Origin: Acidiferrobacter sp.
GTDB lineage: Bacteria; Pseudomonadota; Gammaproteobacteria; Acidiferrobacterales; Acidiferrobacteraceae
Length of the DNA stretch: 23,268 bases
NCBI GenBank assembly: GCA_027335965.1
Contig: DAHWGZ010000011.1
Span: 1-23,268 of the forward strand
Direction: 5' to 3'
How positions within the stretch are numbered: the stretch's first letter is position 1; the number at the start of each line of letters is the position of its first letter. Below are positions 1 through 6,947 of this stretch, piece by piece. Made by a program: the position numbers and the translations under genes. The notes beneath the pieces were generated by a model. The model was not told the origin of the DNA. It searched no databases and saw nothing but the letters and a program-made list of their open reading frames with translations.

Positions 1-4
1 CTGA

Positions 5-430
5 ATTCCGGCATGGCGGGTAGCCATAGGTACCGACACTCGGGTCATCGGTTCGGGCACCGGCGGCGGCACTCTCGCGCGGGTGCCCGCTTGTTTCGAG
101 CTATTCATCTTGATCCTTGAGCGAGGGGACTGTCGGGCGCGCGAATGGGTCGATGGACAACCGACGGCGATATTCGGAAAGCATCCCCATCGCGCCGATG
201 AAACCGGGCGTGACCGGCACGGACAGCCCTTCACAGCGGTAACGGGCTATCACGCGCGCAATAACACCGGGTTTTACAGGGCCGCCATCCAGCGCCGTTC
301 CGAGACAGATTGTCGGGCGTGCCGGTATCTCAAGGACATAAGCGCCGTCCATCTCCCCTTGACCATCATAGCCAATGCTCCGCGCGTGGCAGACCCGATA
401 CGCACAGCCGGGAACAGGTGGGCGCGGTGA
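5..430 (+). pseudogene. GMC-family FAD oxidoreductase remnant with large internal deletion
   Basis: The open frame reads as two ends of a glucose-methanol-choline (GMC) oxidoreductase. The first part has the FAD Rossmann motif VIGSGTGGGTLA, the strand ILERGD, then DETGRDRHGQPF and NNTGFYRAA, matching the order DE-D-G-PF / GGNT-FYGAA that I know from this family. After SETD (about position 310) it jumps straight to AVHLPLTIIANAPRVAD, which matches the C-terminal SVNPALTIIANALRVAD signature. Intact members have about 500 residues; this frame has about 141, so some 350 are missing. No ATG, GTG or TTG precedes the Rossmann motif after the stop at 2-4 (ATA at 26 sits where a start is expected), and GGNT is degraded to RNNT. 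The TGA stop overlaps the GTG of the MFS gene (GTGA), so the original C-terminus seems intact and was coupled to that gene. Family assignment comes from motif memory, not a search. Confidence 0.68.
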
Positions 431-1575
431 GGCGCGGCGCCGTTGCCATTTACAGCGCAGGCTTCCTGCAGGGATCGGCGTTTGTGCTTATTCCGGCGCT
501 CGGCAACATCCTGCACCGTGCACCCTACGATCTGAGTAATAGCGCCTACGGTCTATTGTATTTCCCCGAGATCCTGGGCGCGATCGTGGCAGCCCTTGCG
601 GCAGGGGTGCTGTTGCTGCGTTTTGGGACCACCGGCCTGTTTCGCCTGGGCGCGATGGCCAACGCCGCGGCCATGGCATTGCTCGTCGCGGCTTTCTTCG
701 CGCACGGCACCCTGGTGGTCATTCTGCTACTGACCGAAACCCTGATGCTGGGAATCGGTTTCGGTCTCACCAATGCCATGATCAATCGCGCCGCCTCCCG
801 GCTCTTCCAGGACTCCGCCACCGGCGCAGTGACGATCCTGAACGCCGTTATCGGCGGCGCCACCGCCATCTCCCCGCTCCTGCTCACGGGTTTCGGACAT
901 GTCCTGGCATGGGTGTTATGGCCAGCCCTCCTGTGCCTTGCCTGGCTCATGCTTCCCCTATTATCCGAACCGGAAGAGCACACACCCGAATTGGGCGGGC
1001 TGCATGCGTGGCGTCCGTCGATGCTGCCGTTTGCCACGGCCGTCCTGCTCTACGCAATTTGCGAAGGCAGTTTTGGCAGCTGGGCCAATGTCCTCGTGAG
1101 TGTCGACCACCACCTGCCGGCGGCCACCGGCGCGTTGGCTTTGTCGCTTTTCTGGGGCGGCATGACGGTTGCGCGCTTTGCGTTCGGCGCGATCGATCAC
1201 CTCATCCGTCGACGCCTCCTCTACCAAGTTGTACCGCTTGGTATAGCCGCCTGCTTCCTGGTGATCCCGGAACTGCGGTCGGGCATTGAGTTTTTACTGG
1301 GCTTTGCCGTCGCCGGCGCAGCCTGCGGCATTTATTATCCTTACTCCATGAGCTATGGCATCGCATCCCACCCCCAGGAAGGCACGCAGATGGCGGGCCT
1401 CCTGGTTGGCAGCGTGATGATCGGCGAAGGGATCGGTTCCTTTGGTTTGGGTCCATTGCAACACTGGCTGTCGCTGGCGACGATCTATCATCTGTCAGCC
1501 CTGTGGGCGATCCCGCTGATGGTGCTTGCCTGGTATAACAGCCGGACGCCGGCGCCAGAGACCCCTCATGACTAA
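427..1575 (+). CDS. MFS transporter
   Basis: An integral inner-membrane permease of about 382 residues, almost entirely hydrophobic segments joined by short polar loops, consistent with the 12-helix major facilitator fold. A charged loop with SEPEEHTPELGG near the middle probably separates the two six-helix halves. The substrate cannot be read from the sequence. I chose GTG at 427 because it forms a GTGA overlap with the preceding GMC remnant; an in-frame GTG at 418 and an ATG at 310 are possible, but the extra N-terminal residues are polar and not transporter-like. The gene overlaps the next one by 8 nt, so MFS and the NADH dehydrogenase are probably co-transcribed and translationally coupled. 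Codon use is less GC-extreme than in the genes after 5.7 kb, which hints at a different origin for this segment. Confidence 0.85.
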   Translation: MRRGAVAIYSAGFLQGSAFVLIPALGNILHRAPYDLSNSAYGLLYFPEILGAIVAALAAGVLLLRFGTTGLFRLGAMANAAAMALLVAAFFAHGTLVVILLLTETLMLGIGFGLTNAMINRAASRLFQDSATGAVTILNAVIGGATAISPLLLTGFGHVLAWVLWPALLCLAWLMLPLLSEPEEHTPELGGLHAWRPSMLPFATAVLLYAICEGSFGSWANVLVSVDHHLPAATGALALSLFWGGMTVARFAFGAIDHLIRRRLLYQVVPLGIAACFLVIPELRSGIEFLLGFAVAGAACGIYYPYSMSYGIASHPQEGTQMAGLLVGSVMIGEGIGSFGLGPLQHWLSLATIYHLSALWAIPLMVLAWYNSRTPAPETPHD

Positions 1576-2815
1576 ACAAGTGCTGATTCTCGGAGGGGGG
1601 TTTGCCGGACTGGCGGCGGCACGCGCGCTACAAGGCGCCCCCTGCAACGTAACCCTCGTTGATCACAACAATTACCACCTGTTTCAGCCACTCCTCTACC
1701 AGGTCGCCACCGGCGAACTGCCGACCGAGGCAATCGCCACGCCGCTGCGGCCATTGCTGGCGTCGACCGGCGCGCACTTTCGGCTGGGCCGCGTCCTTGC
1801 CATCGACCTCGCCACTCACACTGTTCGGCTCGCCGAGAACGCCACCCTGTCCTACGACTACTTGATAGTGGCCTTGGGCAGTGTCACGAATTTTTTCGGC
1901 CACGCCGACCTGGCCCTACATGCCTTCGATCTGAAGGGGGTGGAAGTCGCCGAACAGGCACGTTCGCGCATTCTTTATGCCTTTGAACGGGCCATGAGCT
2001 GCACAGTTGCCTCTGAGCGTTCGGCCTGGCTTACGTTTGTGGTCACAGGCGGAGGTGCCACCGGCGTGGAATTCACCACGGCCCTACTGGAGCTTATACA
2101 GATCCTGATGCGCCGCCGTTATCCGGAGCTCCGGAACACCCCACCCCGCGTTGTGCTGATCCAGGGGGGATCGGCGCTGTTACCGGGTTTTGCGCCGTCG
2201 CTGCAGGCCGCAGCGGCCGCCAAGATCCGGGCACTGCACGGCGACATCCTGTTCGATACGCATGTTATCGCCTATGACGGCCTGACGGCGCAAAGTCTAT
2301 CGGCCGCGCCCCTGCCGGCGCGCACTCTGGTCTGGACCGCCGGCGTACGCGCCCACCCCCTGACAGCCGCCCTGCCAGGGGCGGATTCCCACAGCGGCCG
2401 CGTCGTCACAGACCCCCTGCTGCGGATGCCTGATCACCCTGAAGTATTTGTGGTCGGTGACGGTCTCGCCCCCCGCCATCAGTCCCAGTGGCCGCAGGTG
2501 GCACCGTTTGCCATCGAAAGCGGCCGGTACGTGGCGACTGTCATTCGCGCCGCGCTCCTAAAGCATCCTCCGCCGCCTGCCTTTGTCTACCGAGATCCCG
2601 GCAGCATGGTGGTGCTGGGTCGCTACGATGCTGTCTGCCAAATCGACCGCTGGCACATACGCTGGCGAGGCCCCGGTGCCTGGTTTTTATGGATCGGTCT
2701 GCATCTCTATAGCATCATGGGTACACGCAACCGTGTCCTGACCCTTATTGACTGGGCTGCCGACTACAGCCGCCATGGCAATGCCATCGAGATCATCCGC
2801 AAAAGCAAGCCCTGA
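1568..2815 (+). CDS. Type II NADH dehydrogenase-like NAD(P)/FAD oxidoreductase
   Basis: A 415-residue flavoprotein of the NDH-2 family, which oxidises NADH at the inner face of the membrane and passes electrons to quinone without pumping protons. The FAD-binding motif GGGFAGL is at residues 9-15, the NADH-binding Rossmann motif GGGATGVE at 161-168, and the second FAD motif VFVVGD ends near residue 298. The C-terminal stretch GLHLYSIMGTRNRVLTLIDW is the amphipathic membrane-anchoring region typical of NDH-2. The YHLFQPLLYQVATGEL segment after the first strand is also characteristic. ATG at 1568 lies inside the end of the MFS gene (8-nt overlap), so longer in-frame starts are unlikely. Related sulfide:quinone reductases carry redox cysteines, which I do not see in the usual positions, so NDH-2 is preferred. 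It is the last intact gene before the insertion sequence. Confidence 0.88.
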   Translation: MTKQVLILGGGFAGLAAARALQGAPCNVTLVDHNNYHLFQPLLYQVATGELPTEAIATPLRPLLASTGAHFRLGRVLAIDLATHTVRLAENATLSYDYLIVALGSVTNFFGHADLALHAFDLKGVEVAEQARSRILYAFERAMSCTVASERSAWLTFVVTGGGATGVEFTTALLELIQILMRRRYPELRNTPPRVVLIQGGSALLPGFAPSLQAAAAAKIRALHGDILFDTHVIAYDGLTAQSLSAAPLPARTLVWTAGVRAHPLTAALPGADSHSGRVVTDPLLRMPDHPEVFVVGDGLAPRHQSQWPQVAPFAIESGRYVATVIRAALLKHPPPPAFVYRDPGSMVVLGRYDAVCQIDRWHIRWRGPGAWFLWIGLHLYSIMGTRNRVLTLIDWAADYSRHGNAIEIIRKSKP

Positions 2816-2953
2816 CATGTATCGCCTCGTTTACGCACGTCACGGGTTTTCCCGCCCTTCTTTTATATCGCAAGCCCTTGAGCCGAGGCGCGCGTCGCGA
2901 TCGGCGCGAAGACCAAGGCCTTCCACGCGGTGATATTGCCGGTCGTCATGGCC
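2816..2953. other. Short intergenic remnant left of the insertion sequence
   Basis: The gap holds a short poor hairpin (ACGGGTTTTCCCG, about 2841-2853) followed by a T-rich stretch, a possible weak terminator for the MFS-NDH operon. It also contains a 27-codon plus-strand fragment starting at 2882 (after an in-frame TGA at 2879) that reads protein-like (AIGAKTKAFHAVILPVVMA) and stops exactly at the IS junction. I do not recognise the fragment. Nothing else is evident. Confidence 0.3.
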
Positions 2954-2963
2954 AGTCTAAGGT
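2954..2963. repeat. Target-site duplication, left copy
   Basis: AGTCTAAGGT lies directly outside the left inverted repeat and is repeated without mismatch directly outside the right one. A 10-bp duplication is within the range known for several IS4-family subgroups. Confidence 0.93.
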
Positions 2964-2983
2964 GAATGGCACTTACTTAAGCC
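2964..2983 (+). repeat. Left terminal inverted repeat of the IS
   Basis: GAATGGCACTTACTTAAGCC, identical over 20 bp to the reverse complement of 4473-4492; similarity is lost immediately inside. Confidence 0.93.
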
Positions 2984-3094
2984 GCAGAGACATGAGAATG
3001 CGAGGCTAAGCGATTGAAAAGCATGGGGTAGGTTGGCCGGGATTGGTAAGATGTTTGTTACCACACATCCACCCGACCAACCCCGAGGCCAACC

Positions 3095-4465
3095 TTGAGA
3101 GAGCGTAATGCCAAATTTCATGCCAAGCAACATCGACAGCAGATTAGCCGACGCGCGCGGCGGGTCGATGCGGTCGGCTTTTTCAATCTCCTGACGGGCC
3201 CGGAATTGCTCGAAGTGACCGAGTCGTACCTGCCGGAACATCGCGAGCGGCTGTACCCGCCGACGGTGGCGCTGTCGATGTTCATGCGGCAAGCATTGGA
3301 CGCCGACGGTTCCTGCCAGAAGGCCGTGAACGGCTGGGCGGCGCAACGCCGCACGGAGGGCTTGAGCGTCCAGAGCGTGCGCACAGGCGCCTACTGCAAA
3401 GCACGGCAACGCTTGCCGGCGCCCATGGTGGCCGGTCTGACGCACGCCGTCGGCCAGCTCTTGAGCGCGCGGGCGAAGCCGGATTGGCGCTGGCGCGGAC
3501 GCCACGTCAAACTGGTCGACGGCACCGGGATCTCGATGCCCGATACGCCCGAGAACCAGGATTGCTATCCGCAGCCGAGCTGCCAGGCCGAGGGGGTCGG
3601 TTTTCCATTGGCGCGTGTCGTGGGCGTGATTTGTCTGGCGACCGGCGCTGTGATCGATGCGGCGATCGGCCCGCATGCGGGCAAAGGCAATAGCGAGTTG
3701 GGGCTGTGGCGTAGCCTCGGTGCGGCCTTTTCCCCAGGCGATGTGATGCTGGCCGATGCGCTCTATTGCAACTACTTCTTGGTCGCAACCCTGATCTCGA
3801 CGGGCGTGGACGTGCTGTTTGAACAGAACGGCGCGCGTCATACAGACTTTCGACGCGGTACCTCGCTTGGGGCACGCGATCACCTCGTGCGCTGGGCGAA
3901 GCCGAAGACCCGACCTGACTGGATGACGGCGCAACAGTATGCGGCATTTCCTGACGAACTGGCGGTACGCGAAGTGCTCGTCGACGGCCAAGTCCTGGTC
4001 ACCACGCTGCTCAATCCGCGCCAGGTCAGAAAAAGCGCCCTCGACCGGTTGTACGCGCGGCGCTGGAACGTGGAGCTGGACCTTCGCAACATCAAAACCA
4101 CGCTCGGCGTCGACGTCCTGCGCTGCCTCACGCCGCGGATGGTCGAGAAGGAGCTGTGGGTTCATCTGCTCGCCTATAACCTGATCCGTCTGCTGATGGC
4201 GCAAGCGGCCCTTGATGCGGATGTTCATCCGCGGCAACTGAGTTTCAAGCACACCGTGCAGCTGTGGGCCGAATGGACCGCGCAGCGTGTCAATCTGAGT
4301 ACTGATCCGGATACCCTGTTCCGGCTCATCGCACAACTCACCGTCGGCCATCGGCCCGGACGAATCGAACCACGGGCGCGAAAACGAAGGCCCAAGCCTT
4401 ATCCTTGGCTGAAAATACCTCGCGCCGAGGCCCGTGAACAAGTACGCAGATATGGGCATTTGTAG
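3095..4465 (+). CDS. IS4-family transposase
   Basis: A 456-residue DDE transposase that cuts and joins the ends of the surrounding element. The first catalytic Asp lies in KLVDGTGISMPDT, the second in DVMLADALYCNYF, and the Glu in the IS4-family YREK signature, which matches exactly: YARRWNVELDLRNIK has Y-x2-R-x3-E-x6-K. A basic N-terminus (RERNAKFHAKQHRQQ) and basic C-terminus (RARKRRPKPYPW) fit DNA binding. The start is TTG with a GAGG Shine-Dalgarno at 3085-3088, six bases upstream; no ATG is available in frame nearby. The frame is intact and no catalytic residue is missing, so the enzyme may be active. Confidence 0.95.
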   Translation: MRERNAKFHAKQHRQQISRRARRVDAVGFFNLLTGPELLEVTESYLPEHRERLYPPTVALSMFMRQALDADGSCQKAVNGWAAQRRTEGLSVQSVRTGAYCKARQRLPAPMVAGLTHAVGQLLSARAKPDWRWRGRHVKLVDGTGISMPDTPENQDCYPQPSCQAEGVGFPLARVVGVICLATGAVIDAAIGPHAGKGNSELGLWRSLGAAFSPGDVMLADALYCNYFLVATLISTGVDVLFEQNGARHTDFRRGTSLGARDHLVRWAKPKTRPDWMTAQQYAAFPDELAVREVLVDGQVLVTTLLNPRQVRKSALDRLYARRWNVELDLRNIKTTLGVDVLRCLTPRMVEKELWVHLLAYNLIRLLMAQAALDADVHPRQLSFKHTVQLWAEWTAQRVNLSTDPDTLFRLIAQLTVGHRPGRIEPRARKRRPKPYPWLKIPRAEAREQVRRYGHL

Positions 4466-4472
4466 TGCTACG

Positions 4473-4492
4473 GGCTTAAGTAAGTGCCATTC
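4473..4492 (-). repeat. Right terminal inverted repeat of the IS
   Basis: Reverse complement of the left 20-bp end with no mismatch. It lies 7 bp after the transposase stop codon. Confidence 0.93.
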
Positions 4493-4697
4493 AGTCTAAG
4501 GTGACGATCCGCCTTGAGTTCAATTGTCCGGCGGCCCTTAACTGTTGAGCCAAGACTTCCGGTGCCGCGGCCACACCATCATGCCCTAGGGCAACTGGGA
4601 CGTTCCATTTGCGCATACCGAGAGCCCGACGGACGGCGTTATCGCTAATCCGAGACACAATACGGGGACGGGTTACGGTCTCGGCCCGAAAGAATCG
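4491..4697 (-). pseudogene. Open, protein-like gene fragment cut by the IS
   Basis: Downstream of the rhomboid-like gene and on the same strand, 68 codons stay open and read like real protein (segments SDNAVRRALGMRKWNVP and APEVLAQQLRAAG). The frame runs into the target duplication and ends at a TGA formed by its T plus the GA of the IS end. Removing the IS and one duplication copy would extend it by only Trp-Pro to a native TGA. Upstream it is closed by TGA at 4698-4700, and there is no start codon with a Shine-Dalgarno, so it looks like the 3' end of a gene that had already lost its 5' part. I cannot name the family. Confidence 0.3.
4493..4502. repeat. Target-site duplication, right copy
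   Basis: AGTCTAAGGT, identical to the left copy, directly abutting the right inverted repeat. Confidence 0.93.
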
Positions 4698-4733
4698 TCA
4701 CCGCGCGAACCGGGACACGGATCGCGCTTTGGG

Positions 4734-5531
4734 TCAACGAATGTGGTCATGCGTGTCCAGATGGGTCAGGCAGTACTCGTGGTACCCGGTGCATTTCGAG
4801 CAGAAACGGAACTCGCGGCGCGGCTCGTCTTGCTCGGTCGCGCCGCATGTGGTGCAGCGATGCATCGGACCCGCCGCCCCGGCGGCACGGACGTTCGCCC
4901 GGAAGCGGCCGCGCTGCGGACCGAAAGCGATGCCCGTCCGTACCCGACGCTTGATGTTGCCGCCAAAGAACGCGAAATAATTCAATAGCGACACGCCCAC
5001 CATGATCTTGGCGGGCAGCGGCTCGAACAAGATCGTGAACGCCACGGCAAGCCATGCGAGCCACGCGAGCCACTTCACCTTCACGGGTATCACGAAAAAC
5101 AGCAGTATGCTGAACTCGGGATCTATGGTCGCGAACGCGAGAAATATCGACAGGTTGAGATAGGTGGCCGTGGCGCTCGCCCCGGCCAGGAAGGCGCCGA
5201 GGATACTAAGCGCGATGCCGCTGAAATAGTAGACATTGAAGCGAAAATTGCCCCACTCCTCCTCGAGCCTCGTACCAAGCAGGTAATAAAAATAGAGGAT
5301 GAAAAACACCCATATCGAGAACGAGGGCGGGATGACGACGAAGCTCACGAGCCGCCAGACCTCGCCGTGGGCGATGAGCGCCGCGCTGAAACGCAGATTG
5401 TCTATGATGTGCGCGCCTTGGGGCGTGCGCGCCAACAAAAACACGAGACCCTGGGCCCCCACGATATAGGCCATCAAATTGGCGATGGCATAACGCCCGA
5501 AGCGCCTTTCGAGCTTGCTCAATACCCGCAC
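4734..5531 (-). CDS. Rhomboid-like membrane protein with C-terminal zinc ribbon (no protease motif)
   Basis: A 265-residue protein with about six membrane segments followed by a soluble tail. HGEVWRLVSF in the first loop and LLGTRLEEEWG after the second helix are hallmarks of the rhomboid fold. The GxSG catalytic serine motif is absent: the corresponding region reads ATATYLNLSIFLAFA, so it is probably an inactive rhomboid homologue rather than an intramembrane protease. The tail contains CTTC and CSKC about 15 residues apart, a likely zinc ribbon, followed by a His/Cys-rich end (YHEYCLTHLDTHDH). The start is GTG, preceded by a strong AGGAGGGG Shine-Dalgarno. It lies 162 bp downstream of emrA on the same strand, enough for its own promoter. 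The role is unknown; the ribbon suggests a protein or nucleic-acid partner. Confidence 0.8.
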   Translation of the reverse strand: MRVLSKLERRFGRYAIANLMAYIVGAQGLVFLLARTPQGAHIIDNLRFSAALIAHGEVWRLVSFVVIPPSFSIWVFFILYFYYLLGTRLEEEWGNFRFNVYYFSGIALSILGAFLAGASATATYLNLSIFLAFATIDPEFSILLFFVIPVKVKWLAWLAWLAVAFTILFEPLPAKIMVGVSLLNYFAFFGGNIKRRVRTGIAFGPQRGRFRANVRAAGAAGPMHRCTTCGATEQDEPRREFRFCSKCTGYHEYCLTHLDTHDHIR

Positions 5532-5654
5532 GCGAACCCCTCCTTCTCCGCCAGCGCCAGAAATGACGCGCCCGATGTTCGCGCCCGGCCACCCAAGGGC
5601 CGCCAGGGCACTGGCACGACCAAGGTCGGTTGCCCAAGCTGCGACTGATGATCG

Positions 5655-5683
5655 ATTCTAGCGGATTTGGCGGACGCCATGAA
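5655..5683 (-). promoter_or_regulatory. Possible promoter for the rhomboid-like gene
   Basis: On the minus strand a TAGAAT box (5660-5655) follows TTCATG (5683-5678) with a 17-bp spacer. The -10 is good and the -35 poor. It lies in the gap between emrA and the rhomboid-like gene. Prediction only. Confidence 0.3.
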
Positions 5684-5693
5684 CAGGCGCGCG

Positions 5694-6947
5694 TCACGGC
5701 CCGCCCGCGGGAAGGGGCGCGACCGCGGACGCCGCCCGCGCCGCGCCCATGGGCTTGGCGCCCCCGGGCGCCTTCGCGGCGGCCTCACCCTCGCCCGACC
5801 GGGCCAGGATACGCGATGCCAGCACGCGGGCGCGGCGCAGTTCCCGACGATAGATGCGCGTCCGCCCATGGCGGCCGGCGCGGGTCGTCAAGGGCATCAA
5901 CGAGGATCGCCCGCGCCGCCGGACGCGCACGCGCACCGTCATGGAAAGCCCCGGCCGCAAGGGATGCGCCGCCAATTGCGCGGACTTTAGGCCGATGCGC
6001 ACCGGGACGCGCTCCACGATGTGGATGTAATTGCCCGTGGCGTTGTCGGGCGGCAGGATGCTAAACGCGCTGCCCGCCCCCGGCGCGAGCCCCAGCACCA
6101 CGCCGTGATACACCACGTCCGAGCCATAGTAGGCGCTCGTAAGCCGCACGCGGTCACCGGGGCGCACATCACGCATCTGCGTCTCCTTGATGTTGGCCAC
6201 CACCCACAGGTTGTTGAGCGGCACGATGGTGAAAAGCCTCTGCCCCCCATGGATCTGGGTACCGGGATACACGGCGCGCTGCCCGATAAAACCCGATACC
6301 GGGGCACGAATGACGCGCCTTTGCCAGGCCAGATCGGCGGCCTCGAGGCGCGCGACCGCGGCTCGCACGAGCGGGTTGCCGGCCACGGTCGTGGCGCGCA
6401 CCAGCGCGCGGGCGCCCTCCCGTTGCGCGCGCGTCTCGCCGATCTCGGCGTCCAAGGCGCGCAGGCGCAGTTGCGTGTCCTCGACGCGCATGACCGACAC
6501 CGCGCCTTCGCCCACGGATTGCCGATAACGCGCAAGGTCGCGCGCAAGCCGCGCGCGATCCCACCGTAGGGCGCGCAAATGCCACCGCAAGGCCCGGGCG
6601 CGCGCAAACAGGGCCCGCACATGACGGGCCTCGCGCCCCAACGCGGCCCGCGCGCGATCGAGGGCGAGACGGCTCCTGTCGGCCTGCAGCACCGCCAGGC
6701 GCTCGCCCTTGCGCACAAACTGGGTGCGGCGCACGAAGATCTCGGCCGCGGTCCCCGTCACCTGCGCCTCCACGGGCACGAGCTCGCCTGTCACATAGGC
6801 ATCGTCGGTGCCGGCGTAAAACCGCGCATACAGCGCCCAGTACAAAAATAGGCCGACCACGGCCAACCCTATCAGGGCCATGGCCCAACGCGCGCGCGTG
6901 CCGCGCCTCCCCGGGGCGCGCGCTTTGCCTTCAGCCGGCCTGCCCAT
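5694..6947 (-). CDS. EmrA/HlyD-type membrane fusion (periplasmic adaptor) subunit
   Basis: A 417-residue adaptor that links the inner-membrane pump to the outer-membrane channel. A basic cytoplasmic N-terminus is followed by one membrane helix (ALIGLAVVGLFLYWALYARF, about 24-43), then the first barrel/lipoyl half (TDDAYVTGELVPVEAQVTG), a long Arg/Ala-rich alpha-helical hairpin, and the second half (RAPVSGFIGQRAVYPGTQI) leading into the barrel (GDRVRLTSAYYGSDVVYHG). TDDAYVxG is diagnostic of EmrA-like adaptors paired with DHA2 pumps. A basic, Ala-rich C-terminal tail is longer than usual. ATG has a GAGGAGG Shine-Dalgarno and overlaps the end of the OMF gene by 17 nt, so it is the third gene of the emrB-OMF-emrA operon. 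Confidence 0.92.
   Translation of the reverse strand: MGRPAEGKARAPGRRGTRARWAMALIGLAVVGLFLYWALYARFYAGTDDAYVTGELVPVEAQVTGTAAEIFVRRTQFVRKGERLAVLQADRSRLALDRARAALGREARHVRALFARARALRWHLRALRWDRARLARDLARYRQSVGEGAVSVMRVEDTQLRLRALDAEIGETRAQREGARALVRATTVAGNPLVRAAVARLEAADLAWQRRVIRAPVSGFIGQRAVYPGTQIHGGQRLFTIVPLNNLWVVANIKETQMRDVRPGDRVRLTSAYYGSDVVYHGVVLGLAPGAGSAFSILPPDNATGNYIHIVERVPVRIGLKSAQLAAHPLRPGLSMTVRVRVRRRGRSSLMPLTTRAGRHGRTRIYRRELRRARVLASRILARSGEGEAAAKAPGGAKPMGAARAASAVAPLPAGGP

Larger units (their letters stand above)
2964..4492 (+). mobile_element. Complete IS4-family insertion sequence, 1529 bp
   Basis: The element is bounded by 20-bp perfect terminal inverted repeats (GAATGGCACTTACTTAAGCC at the left, its reverse complement at the right) and flanked by identical 10-bp direct repeats. 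It carries one transposase gene filling almost its whole length. Intact ends, an uninterrupted transposase and an undecayed target duplication indicate a recent and possibly still mobile insertion. The first bases of each end (GA) combine with the T of the duplication to make TGA in the frames reading in from both sides, so the insertion supplies stop codons at both junctions. Confidence 0.95.

Noticed and set aside
101..352. Minus-strand 83-codon frame with protein-like text (GFIGAMGMLSEYRRR) that slightly recalls the end of BadF/BcrA-type ATPases.
   Set aside because: It is antisense to the GMC remnant, whose N- and C-terminal motifs match far better, and it has no Shine-Dalgarno.
2957..4459. 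Minus-strand frame of 500 codons spanning the whole IS.
   Set aside because: It is the antisense shadow of the transposase; the plus strand carries the DDE and YREK motifs and a Shine-Dalgarno.
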